Assembly: GCF_964340395.1 (NCBI RefSeq)
Contig: NC_135556.1
Location: forward strand, 23,632,723 to 23,696,722
DNA from: Glandiceps talaboti
Lineage: Eukaryota > Hemichordata > Enteropneusta > Spengelidae
Direction of reading: 5' to 3'
DNA: 64,000 bases
Part shown: positions 48,589-59,206 of the stretch, piece by piece
Layout of the letters: every line of letters starts with the position of its first letter
How positions within the stretch are numbered: the stretch's first letter is position 1
Notes under the pieces: model-generated
What the model was told of the DNA's origin: nothing
The model's database searches: none
What the model saw: only the letters and a program-made list of their open reading frames with translations
Translations under genes and position numbers: made by a program

Positions 48589-49189
48589 GTAAGTGTTCCT
48601 TTTTTGACGAATTTCTGGCGACTTCATGTTTCCTCATGTCCATTCATAAAACCTCATCTTCGGCTCGTTACGTATGCGCACACGACTGACCTATTGGAAC
48701 TAGTGTCCTGTTTTTCAGACCTGTGTGCTTACAGAAATGTGAACGTTTTAGTCTTACGTGTTCTCGAAAAGGGCAGCTATTAAGTCTTTTCCTGAGAAGG
48801 GTTGGTAGTTAGAGTATTTCTTGCTAAGCAGTGATTTGAGAACGAATCTAAATGAGGGTGTTAAGTGCTGGGTAAGTGTGAATGGGTTCGTGTCTTTACA
48901 TCCGATGTGCATGTCCGCCCACCATCACTGTAAGCATGCATTGATATTCGTGGTGCATACAGTGGCGTTAGTCGGGATGTTATTGTATTGGCTTATAATA
49001 GCCAGTTAGGGTGAAGTCACCACGCCGATTTTATTCCCAGGATGGCCAGAATTATTCACGTATGAATTAACATTATTTATTATGTGAAATAATGTTGGAA
49101 GTATGGAGTAATTTTGCTTTGAAGATTTGAGATTGAAGTAATTCACTATATATTATGTATATAGGCTTACACGGAGTAAATTCTACATT

Positions 49190-49208
49190 ATGTATTCTTG
49201 TTTTTCAG
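49190..49208 (+). other. 3' splice site before the Sprouty coding exon
   Basis: TATGTATTCTTGTTTTTCAG gives a pyrimidine tract and CAG ending at 49208, 12 nt before the ATG. It implies an upstream untranslated exon. Confidence 0.7.
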
Positions 49209-49220
49209 TGCTGAATAGAA

Positions 49221-50261
49221 ATGGCTTTTCATCCACCCGATGGAACAACTGTGACTCGACAACCGCGTCCTAGGACCACGGAAACAAACAATAATAATAA
49301 CGAACTTCCCCGTGGAACTGGTAACATTTTATCAATCGACGAATTTCCGCAAAGTAGAAAGGAGCGACGAAGGGAAAATGTGTACACAGATCCGTGGAGT
49401 CTGAGACAGTCGTCGGTTGCTCCTCCACGACCCCCTCGTATGCATCACACAGTTCATCATAATCAGCAACGAGTTAGTTCAAGAACCCATTCGTCTGTGA
49501 AGCCCTCGAATGGTTATCCAATGCTGAGAGGGAATTTTAGTCCCGACTATCCCGATACTGCCACTATACCATCTGGAAGGTTAAGGCCGCTAACTTTAAT
49601 CACAACTACGGAAAATGGAGGGAAGATTTCAAATGGAACAGTTACACATCTTGTAACATCGCCGCCAAGTTTTAATAAACCACCACCGAAGCTGCCACTC
49701 AGTGACTTGAAGGAAAGCTATGATAGGAAACCGCAAGAGAAAGATGAAAAACCGCTGCCAAGTCCACGTCCTGATATCGACGATTTGAAGGGCGAGAAAA
49801 AGAACCACAAACATGACGGACCGCATCAGTCAGTGTTGATGTGCCCATATTGCGGACTGTGTAAGTGTGCAGGATGTAAAAACACTCGTGATTTACCAGA
49901 GACGTGGCTATGTAACGATCGCTGCCTACTTTCTGCGGATACCCTCGTGGAATACGGGTCATGTCTGTGTCTCGTCAAGGGATTATTTTACCACTGCTCG
50001 ACGTGTGCGTCGTGTGTAGCGAACGATTATGACGATGATTACGTTTGTTCGGATAAGCCGTGTCTGTGTTCGGCACCTAGTGACAATCACTGCTGCGCAA
50101 GGTGGACTGCAATGGGAGCCATGTCATTATGCTTCCCGTGTTTGCTCTGTTATCTACCAGGCAAGGGATGTGTGCGACTTTGTCGTGCTTGCTACAGCAC
50201 ACAGTCGCGAGGATGCCGGTGTCCTCCAAGACGACAACAGGAACTCGATCATTTGCTTTAG
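49221..50261 (+). CDS. Spry: Sprouty family receptor-tyrosine-kinase signalling inhibitor
   Basis: Sprouty proteins are membrane-associated feedback inhibitors of FGF/EGF-receptor Ras-MAPK signalling. The 346-aa product has both family hallmarks. Near the N terminus, residues 36-58 contain ILSIDEF and NVYTDP, matching the conserved NEYTEGP tyrosine motif; the tyrosine is residue 55, the same number as the phosphorylated Tyr55 of human SPRY2, which binds Cbl. A PPRPPR proline motif follows (68-73) in a Ser/Pro-rich disordered middle. Residues 208-333 form the Cys-rich Sprouty domain, including CGLCKCAGC, VEYGSCLCLVKGLFYHC, CCARWTAMGA and CFPCLLCYLPGKGC. There is no EVH1 domain, so it is Sprouty rather than SPRED. 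The start is supported by an in-frame TGA at 49212-49214. The whole CDS is one exon, preceded by an acceptor at 49208, as is usual for the family. Only one paralogue is seen here. Confidence 0.96.
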   Translation: MAFHPPDGTTVTRQPRPRTTETNNNNNELPRGTGNILSIDEFPQSRKERRRENVYTDPWSLRQSSVAPPRPPRMHHTVHHNQQRVSSRTHSSVKPSNGYPMLRGNFSPDYPDTATIPSGRLRPLTLITTTENGGKISNGTVTHLVTSPPSFNKPPPKLPLSDLKESYDRKPQEKDEKPLPSPRPDIDDLKGEKKNHKHDGPHQSVLMCPYCGLCKCAGCKNTRDLPETWLCNDRCLLSADTLVEYGSCLCLVKGLFYHCSTCASCVANDYDDDYVCSDKPCLCSAPSDNHCCARWTAMGAMSLCFPCLLCYLPGKGCVRLCRACYSTQSRGCRCPPRRQQELDHLL

Positions 50262-51858
50262 CGGATGTTAAAGTTTTCAGACTGTAAGAAAGCACGTGAA
50301 AAGACCTTGTCGAAACGTGAGTTTTTTTGAACTCTTTCCTATAAATATTGTTAAGAGAACACCCTCTTTCTGTATATAATGTGCATAAAGTTTATGTAAA
50401 AACTATACACCCTGTTTTGACAACTGCAGTTAGCTAGGTGAAATTTGACCTAGTTTATTGTAGGGTTTTCTTTCAGAAACATTTTAGTCTCTTTTTGTTA
50501 CGAGACTACCTTTACGTTTGTTGGCATGGTAAAGCATGCCATTTAAATTTGTTGTAGACCAAACTTTTCTTGCGTGAGATATCTTTGTAGCAAGTCTGAA
50601 GTTCGATGTTATCCTTTGATAAGTTATTTACATTTCGTATTGTTAATGAATCGATATCTTGCTTGCTCAGCCTTTTCATCAGTCATGCCAGTCATACGAA
50701 GTTGAGTGACATGGCACGGCACGGTGGATGCATGGTGTCGGTGTCACTGTGAGTATGACCAAAAATAAGTGGAAATCAGTGCACACTGTATTTAGAGAGA
50801 AACTCCCATGCGCGATTTGAAATAATTCGTGCATGTGTATGAAATCATGAGTTTTAAATTTTATATAAAAAATCTGTCATTGATGTAATCTTATATAATC
50901 ATCCGTAGAAAGTTGTATGTGACAGCGCGATTTTGACGACAGTGGTAGATCGTGTTCATTTTAGGTTTCCAGTACACAAGTTCTCACATGCAGTTGTGCC
51001 ATGAATCGCCCAGCTTTTGGGGGCTTTCACCGGATTTGTTCAGTAGTTCCGATCTGAATGAATGGGTTGCATGCATAAATACGTCTTAGTGCTTTGATGA
51101 ATGGATAGGCCAGTATGCAGTGAATGTATTAACACCACTGCCCACTAAAAGTGCCTGTTACAGGAGATTGGCTTTCCCATTGACATGCCCCATTAAAAAA
51201 CAAAAAACAGTTCACACGGCAGGACACCACAAATGTTTGTAAATATATATTATTAAAAGTTAGTTCATATTTGATGCCATGAACACTGCCATTATCAACA
51301 ATTATTAAAGTGAGCAAATAGATTGTCAAAAAGGGTAAAAACAAGGTGTAAAAACGAACCAAATCTGTGTATGTATTACATGTAACTGTATAAAGTTCCT
51401 AAAAATACATCTGAAATCTACAAAATTGAAAACAACTCCTAGATATTATTTGAAGAGAAAATGTAGATAGGTTGATGAAGAAACAAATATGGTGTCTTGC
51501 TGACCAACAGTCAGTCATATATTATTCTTGGTGTAAAAATCAAGCTTGTATTTCTTTAGAATTTGGAGAACTCTGTGACTGTTGATTGTTCAAACTGACA
51601 CAGGAATTCTGTAGAGATATTATTTTGGTGAGGCGAAAAAGTTCGGTTTGCTTTTTGTTTTGTTTTCCAAACCCAACCTCTTGCTCTCAGCAAAAAAATC
51701 ACAAGTTGAAGTTGTAGGATTGAAGTTATTTATATATGACTTCATGAGAAAATATATTCACATTTTTTGGAGTTATATTTTATTATTATCTATTTATTTT
51801 CAAAGAGTTTGTGAAAAAGTGAAGATACTGTCAGCAATAAAAAAAAAACTGAAATGTT
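50262..51858 (+). other. Probable Sprouty 3' UTR
   Basis: No ORF of note follows the TAG stop. The first canonical AATAAA I find is at 51837-51842, giving a 3' UTR of about 1.6 kb; long 3' UTRs are common in Sprouty genes. An alternative signal is at 52999-53004. Confidence 0.45.
51837..51842 (+). terminator. Candidate poly(A) signal AATAAA for Sprouty
   Basis: The hexamer is inside AGCAATAAAAAAAAAAC. The genomic A-run means it could also be incidental. Confidence 0.4.
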
Positions 51859-51859
51859 A

Positions 51860-54146
51860 TGTCAAAAACACTGGTTATTAGTTTGCATTATTTTATCAGA
51901 GAGAATTTTGTAGGATGGTGTGTGTTTGATGTATTTTTTAATCACTAAATCGTCACGTCATCTCTTTTGCAAGGGATATTTAGTGTAGCCTCTTAGTGAA
52001 TTTATTCAGCAAAATATGGTATTGGCAATGAGTAAACTCTACAATTACTGTAGCCGAGTCCCATTTCATGTTATAGTCAAATTCTGAATGTCCTCTGTGG
52101 TTGTCATGGTTACCTAAAAGTCGAATGTTTTGACATCTTTTGAAATACTTGTTTCCGTTTCTTCCCAAAAAATAAACAGTTGTGGCAGAGCATTTGAACC
52201 TTTAAATTACTCCCATTCCTGAGAAACGTTACATGTGATTTTTGTCCAACATGTGGTTTAATGCTCTGGCTTGGCATTCCAATAGTGAACTATCCCAAGC
52301 AGAGAACATCATCTTGCTGTTACCGAGAGGGGAAAAGGGGGAAATCTTGATGCAGAAGAATGTGCCGACCTGCTCATCATCAGATTTGGCCTACTTTACA
52401 CATAGAGTCTTTGCTAGTTTGATTAGAAGATGTTATACTATAGGCACAGCTGTATGCTCTCCTTGGGCCAGTGTGGGGGTCAAAATGTTAGATTGTGTAT
52501 AAGTATGTGGTTTTGTCAATATTTCCGGTGTGAGTAAAGTTTTGATTGCGCAGACAAACGGCCCCTGAAATACCAGCAATGAAATTAGCCATAATACTCC
52601 GACCCATACTTCACGCCTGGCTGATCAGACTGCTGCTTCTAAGCGCTCAGGGAGAAAGTTGCATGGACCAACTGCAGGGGAGAAAAATAACAGTTTATCT
52701 ATGGTCAGTCTTGACTTTGAGATAGAAAAGGAGAAAATTAGTGTGGAGAGAAGTGCTGTTGATACAACAGTTGTCGCCTGTCAATCATCATGTCATTCAA
52801 GTGATCTATGTGCATGCTCTTTCTCTTTCTGTGTGCTGACTCCATCCATAGACTAGTAAACATGCAAATTATCAAAAGCTAATACACACATGTGTTGAGT
52901 GGGGAGACATAGTGCACAGTGCAGTGTGTCAGTCACAGATTTTCACAGCTGTAAATTTATTGGATGGGTGAGGGTAAAGGACTTTCAGAGAATGTTTGAA
53001 TAAAGTTATCCTATTCTTTTACCTTGAAAATGTCAATTTTTTGTTCGTTTGAGGACAACACATTTGTCCAATGTCCAGATTTGAAAAGGGGTTCACTGTT
53101 TTTAACAATTTAGCACGGAAGTGTATGATTTCTCAACTTAAACTGAAAGGAGTTTTAGTCAACCAGGGGATGATAGTAATGTTAAAGATTTGAAATCTGA
53201 AGAGTAAAGTTAGAAGAGTGGAAGTTTGACTTTGTAGTGTATAGTTAGAACTCATGACACAAGCCATAAAGTTGTAAATCCATACCTAAATAATTCAACG
53301 TGAATAGAGTTAGTCTTTCAAGAAGGAAAAAAACAGCCTTGACTGGAAAGAAGCCAAAGGGGAATGGTGTTTATAGAGACAACATTGGTGAAAAGACAAC
53401 TGTGCAAACAGTTCAGTTATTTGAAGAGTTTCCGATGGCCTTGGTAGGTGGACGCCAACCATCTATCTTACATTTGTGTTGAAGTTGGAACACTAGAAAT
53501 TTGACATTCCATGGAGCAGAAACAACTAAGAACTTGAGAAATCTCTATCCAGGTAAGAAGCAGATATTTTCACATTATTAGTGAGTTGTTGCCCTTTTCA
53601 GTAAACCTCCCCAGAGGAAGCTGGACCCCCTCTGTGAAAGCAGTATGGTACAGTCCAGCATGCTCTGCTTGTTAGTGATGATGTATTTGTTGAAGCTGGA
53701 GTTGAATATAAATGAATGGTATATTTGCCAAATGTGAGGCTAAGAATGCTCCACTTCAGATTTTTTTTTAATTTGGTTATCAGGAAGTTTGTCTTGCTGT
53801 TGAAACCGAATTAATGATGTAAACATGATGTGAAATAAACTAGAAAAATGCTGCTAATAAGCATTGTCTTAATCAAGAGCATATGGGAGTCTTACAATGT
53901 TTAATTAGGATTTCAGCCTGAAGAAAACATCCCACGTTTTTTTTTCAGTGAAAAGAACCCTGATTTTATAGTTGTGGCCCCACACCACAAACTGTACATT
54001 GACTAATAACTATTATTTGTAGACTAATTGTAGTGTGACAGGATTGATTTCTTTTTGTGTGTGTTAAAGCTGCTATCTTGTTGTTTGTGTTGAAATCAGT
54101 TTAAACCCCAGCCATGTTGTTTGTAGGACAAACACTAAGAGACCAC
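51860..54146. other. CpG-poor non-coding stretch
   Basis: The short ORFs (52242, 52659, 53300) show no domain. No gene recognised. Confidence 0.4.
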
Positions 54147-54256
54147 AAAAATGTGATGTAATATGTATGTAGACCTAGCAATGGTAGCCTGACAGGATTC
54201 AAAAATGTGATGTAATATGTATGTAGTCGTAGCAATGGTAGCCTGACAGGACTCAA
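54147..54256. repeat. 54-bp tandem duplication
   Basis: AAAAATGTGATGTAATATGT, then ATGTAG and AGCAATGGTAGCCTGACAGG, occurs twice at a 54-bp period with few differences. Confidence 0.9.
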
Positions 54257-55241
54257 AAAGTGTAAAAAAGCACAGTCGCGAAACTGCATCATAAAGCTTT
54301 CTGATTTTCAAGCAAGTGTAAGATGAGTTGAAATCTCAGTTTTTGATTCTTTTCTATCCTACTTGTCAAACCAAGCCATGTGATAATTCCATTGATAAAT
54401 AAGCTATATTCAGCCACACCCCCAAAGCTACAAATCTGTGTCAGGTCAGTCCCTTCTCTTAGCTACATAACATATCAAATACTTTACAAATTCAAAGGAA
54501 GTGAGAATTTCAATTGAATTTGCTCCATGTCAACAAGTTCAGGAAGAGGACAAAAGAGTCTTGTGTTCTGGTGTTGAGATCCTAGTGTACAGTGAGAATG
54601 GGGTCAGTTCATTCCAGAAAACAAGAAAATAATTCTTTAGCATTTATCCTCTGGACCTCTCTTTCAACAGACAAAAATGGATGTGTATTTGACTGATTTT
54701 GTCAATTTATTTGAAGCTATCACACAGGTAAACAACGTAAATTCATGTAGTTCTCTGTAAAAATTGAACATACTTGTGTTGGTGAATATCAAGTCTTATA
54801 TCACAGTGATGTGTTTTCAACATGGGTTGAATTTGTCTTAATTTCATCCAGTGCTGCTAACTAATATATAATTTGTGTAAAATATCACCTTGGTAATTTA
54901 AGTTGCTCAAAAAGATCTGAGAAGGAAACATGCATCCAAAACTAAATTGGCATTCAGTTTTTGAAATTTCAAGAAAAGTGGAATTATTTCAATGTTCAAG
55001 ATTGTTAATATAAAATAGATGCATGTGAAATTTCTTTGAATATTTCTCTCCACATGGAAAAAAAATCAGTATTTGTTGATTATTTACCACATACCTTCAT
55101 GGTAGCTCCAGAAATGTGATGAAACTAAACAAATTGAAATTAGATTTTATGTTTAAACAAATATGAAAAATGAAATATGTAAAAATTAAGATAATTAATG
55201 GAGGCAATCAAACATATTTTCAGTCTTCAAAACTGAATTTG
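54257..55241. other. CpG-poor non-coding stretch
   Basis: No feature recognised. Confidence 0.4.
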
Positions 55242-55352
55242 TCTGAAATGTACACACAGTGTGCCTCATAGAAGAGATCGCTGTGATGCACTGATGTCCT
55301 CTGAAATGTACACACAGTATGCCACACAGAAGACATTGCTGTAATGCACTGC
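55242..55352. repeat. 58-bp tandem duplication
   Basis: TCTGAAATGTACACACAGT, then GCC and AGAAGA...GCTGTRATGCACTG, is repeated once with a 58-bp period and several substitutions. Confidence 0.85.
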
Positions 55353-58107
55353 TGAAAATTATGTCTCAGAGTGTTTCAATCAGTTGTGGTATGGATTTAG
55401 ATGGCACAGTTATCTGACTATGTTTGATAAGCAAGCTGATACATTTATTTGTAGCAGAAGCTGGACATTGGATTCTCAAGTCTACATCAAATTATATGGT
55501 TTCTCCATTGAGCTATGTGAAATTACTGTGCTCATCAGGCTAGTAAGTCGTGACCTTGTCCAATAAGGTATGTACATTTCTCATTGCTATTCAGGTTGTT
55601 GAAACGGTATGATAGTTACAAATGTAATATCCCTACTCACTTAGTAGCACAGGCACATATCCTCTCTCTTCTCCCCCCCCCTCCCCCCACCACCACACAC
55701 TAAAGTGAACAGATGTGTTCACCTATGCACATGTCATAGGTGGACACAATGCACACACAAACACATAGATTCATACACATACATGTTGTGTACACTCTAA
55801 CAGGTTCAGTTGTTTAAAAGCCATGAGCACTTTCTTGATGTCATGGGTAACCTGTAAATTATGTGTAATTTCACATGTAAAGACGGGTATACAGTGAGTT
55901 ATTGGACCAGAAAATGGCTGGCAGACATTATATAAAATATGTATGAGAACTGCTGACAAAGCGGAAATGAAATTTTAAGAGTGGTTTTAGTATATGCACT
56001 GTTCATGCACCAGTGAAGGCCTCTGTGTATTTAATATCTAGGGAATGGAAACAACCAAGAAACACCTTAATTAACAAGGCAAATTGTGTGTTGTGAAGAT
56101 CTATGTATGGTTAATATTTAGGGCATACAAACAGCCAAGACACTGACAAATTGTGTTGTTTGTGAAGGATGGATGTTCATATTTGATTTTCTAATTTAGA
56201 AGTCTGTTGAACTTCCCAAGACTAAATTTCACTAGTTATACAAAGAGACATGGCAAAGAAATGAAGTCAGTTTGAAACAACAGCCATATCATGACAATTA
56301 CATATTATTTCCCACTATTTTTCTTTTTCAACCAAGGAAGTGACCTGAGTGACCCTTCGGTGAGTAGTGACAACCCTTAGGTCATGATTATATTCTGACT
56401 GAGTAAAGAAAAATATTGGGGAATAATATAATAATACAATCACCAGTAAATTTTAAAAATTGAGGAAAGTAATGGCAAATTTTAGCATTTTGACTCATAT
56501 TTCGAACACAGCTGAACCAATTATGCAGACACATGTCGTGACATAAATGTGCATTGTCATGATGTAGAACGACCAGAGTATATATTCCATATTTTTTTTG
56601 TTGAGCATGGCTCTTGCATGGTACAATTAGGCTTATTAAACCCATCTTACCACCTCATCTGCAGGAGAATTTGGCCACAAAAATTAAATAATGTTGACAT
56701 TCAAATTCTTCTAGCTTACATTTTTACTTCCTGACTCCAAATTTGACCTTGACTGTCTAAGCTTGTAGGTCTTGGAAGGGGGTTTCTCTATGATAATTTG
56801 GTTTTCAGGAGTGACGACGTTTTTCACATATATTATATTGTAGGGACCCATTTTCGATAAGCACAGACTCAACATTAAGGACATTTTAAAGGAAAATATT
56901 CAATTTTCAAAATTTCAAAAAAATGATTTATCTTACGTTACTAAACATTCCAGAGGGTTGGCGTACATGTTTTCAGACATTGTATTATTTTGAGCATTCC
57001 TAAGAATTATTACAGAATATAAAGACTACATATGGTTCAGTAAAAATTTTGAGATGAGTAAAATATGCTGGTGAATATCATCACACAATTATTTTTGTTC
57101 AGTATTGCATATTAATAAGCTTATTTGAATAATTTGTCTTTTTCTCAAATAAATTAATTGGTATATTACCATATTGCATGAATCAGTTGGCACATTACTA
57201 GGCTTACCTGTAATAACAGAAATGATGGGCATGCTCTGAAATTCCATTTGATTTGAGTAAAGTGTTATTAGAATAGCAAAGATACTTGATAAACATTATC
57301 AAGTATAACCTTATATATAGTACAGCTGTGACATGTTTTTGTAAGAAATCGTTGATTCAAGCTCTGATGAAAAAAAGGAAGACATCAAATGAAAGGATAG
57401 CTGTTCAGTTCATCTAGGTGAGTCCATTTGTGTAAGCAAAAGATGTACGTGTTAAAAATAGCCCACATGCAACCATTTCTTTGTTCTTTCATGATGGATG
57501 GCCCTATTCAAATATGACCTTTGGGCTCGGGGAGTAGTTTCGGAAGATTTTTTTGTTTTTTTGCCTACCACAGCTTGACCTTACAGCCAAAACCGGATGG
57601 GTTTACTGCAAAACATGTTCAGACTTGTGTGACATGACTCACACGATGAGATAACACTCTGGGCAGTTGAAAAAACCTTAGGTACTCTGTCAAACCAATT
57701 TGAAAGAAGTGGGTCGACAATATAAGGTACTTAGATTTACAATGTGTGTGATTTCATGAAAGGAAGGGTACAAGTATATGATTTGGTTATAAAGACGGGG
57801 GTCGGGGTTAAAACCGAAAAAAAAGGTCAAAAAAACTATATATATCAGACATTGTAAACACAGGTGTAAATGTTATGTATGGAGGAAGACCCTAGTAGTA
57901 GAATGTAAGGTGTTTTTATGAAGTAAGAGAGTACAGTACCTACCTTGTACAAAATATTTGGGTGGTACAAAGTTTAACATGGGGGTGGGGGGTGGGGTGG
58001 GGGTGTAATGGTATTTAGGATTTAACTTTAAATCTAGGTTTGAAGGGAGGTTATGATGAGGAAATGGAGAATATATGAACAATGGTAGATCATGATGATA
58101 TTAGAAC
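55353..58107. other. CpG-poor non-coding stretch
   Basis: No coding exon recognised. A C-rich patch at 55670-55694, a two-unit degenerate repeat of about 85 bp near 56015-56165 (TTAATATYTAGGG...AAACARCCAAGA), and a G-rich run at 57980-58004. Confidence 0.4.
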
Positions 58108-58443
58108 AACCTCCTCACACCTACCTACTGCTAGTACTGGGAATTGGGGTAACTTAATACTGGAGATATTCCCAATCCCTACATCCTCACACTGCTAGCA
58201 GCCACTGTAGAACAGACTCTCCATTCCCATCTACTGCTAGCAACTACTGAACATAGCCTCCCTATACACCTGTATGTTATTAGCATCTACTGAGGTACAT
58301 CCACCCTGCACCCACCCACCCACTGACTGCTAAACTACTGCAGGTAGCCTCCTTGCACCCACCTACTGCTAGCAGCTACTGAAGAACATTGATGCTGTGC
58401 CCACCTACTGTGAGCAGTGGCTACTGAAGAACAGCCAAGCCAT
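58108..58443. repeat. Degenerate minisatellite, CACCTACTGCTAGCAGCTACTG-like units
   Basis: Five to six units of about 55-60 bp share CCCACCTACTGCTAGCAGCT, then ACTGAAGAACA and GCCTCC. Units are strongly diverged (for example near 58120, 58180, 58230, 58320, 58360 and 58405). Stops occur in all frames. Confidence 0.7.
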
Positions 58444-59141
58444 ATCACCACACAGGTTTTGGACAGCAATAGGGTAAGTAGCAAACTTAGAGCCTGCAAA
58501 AAAGTTCTACATAAGTTCTACAAAGTGTGGATACTGTTCAAGTGTTGTGAAAGTTAAACCATGTTTGTCAGTCAATTATGTTTACAATCTCAAAATTGTA
58601 TTTATGAAAGCAAAGTATGACAGATTTTCATCTGAGGTGAGATGTGATGGCTTGTATTCGTATCCTGGAAGTATAGACACTATGAAATGCTGCGATTCTT
58701 GTGCCGTTTTTTATTCCCAGTGATAGGAGCATCTTGCTTGTGTCAGTTATCTAGGTGTTACCACTCTACTCTTCGTACTTTGAGAGAGAAAACCAGATAT
58801 GTCATGAAATATGAACACAGTAGATCATCCATATGTGTATGTATGAAAATCTGGAAAGAAGGAAAGAAAAAGGACAAAGGGTAAACAACAAGACATAATT
58901 ATTGAATTATACTACAGTGCACCAGGTTTGCTCAGTCTGGCCAGTGTGGTTAATTTCCTGCGTGTGCAATTTCTCCTCATTTGGGGGAAGTGGGTGGGTG
59001 GATGTAACAATGTTGCTACCAGGTCCAAATGAATTACAAAAATATTATTACTATTTGTAACTTTGCCAAAAAGGTAATCAAAGTAGAATATCTTATCCTG
59101 AAGACATACAATTTGCATAGGCATGTTCATATCCTTTCAGT
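58444..59141. other. CpG-poor non-coding stretch
   Basis: No feature recognised. Confidence 0.4.
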
Positions 59142-59206
59142 CATTGTAGCAAACCACGACCATTTTACAGTACCGTTCTTAATGAGCCGACTGGTTTGCA
59201 AGAATG
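59142..59206 (+). mobile_element. MITE family 1, copy 5 (short, CpG-depleted)
   Basis: Begins CATTGTAGCAAACCACGACC, has the core CATTTTACAGTACCGTTCTT and ends CTGGTTTGCAAGAATG. Against the 18826 copy, several CG sites read TG or CA (CATCGTCGC to CATTGTAGC, CCGTTTTACGG to CCATTTTACAG). It lies in the CpG-poor right flank. Confidence 0.7.
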
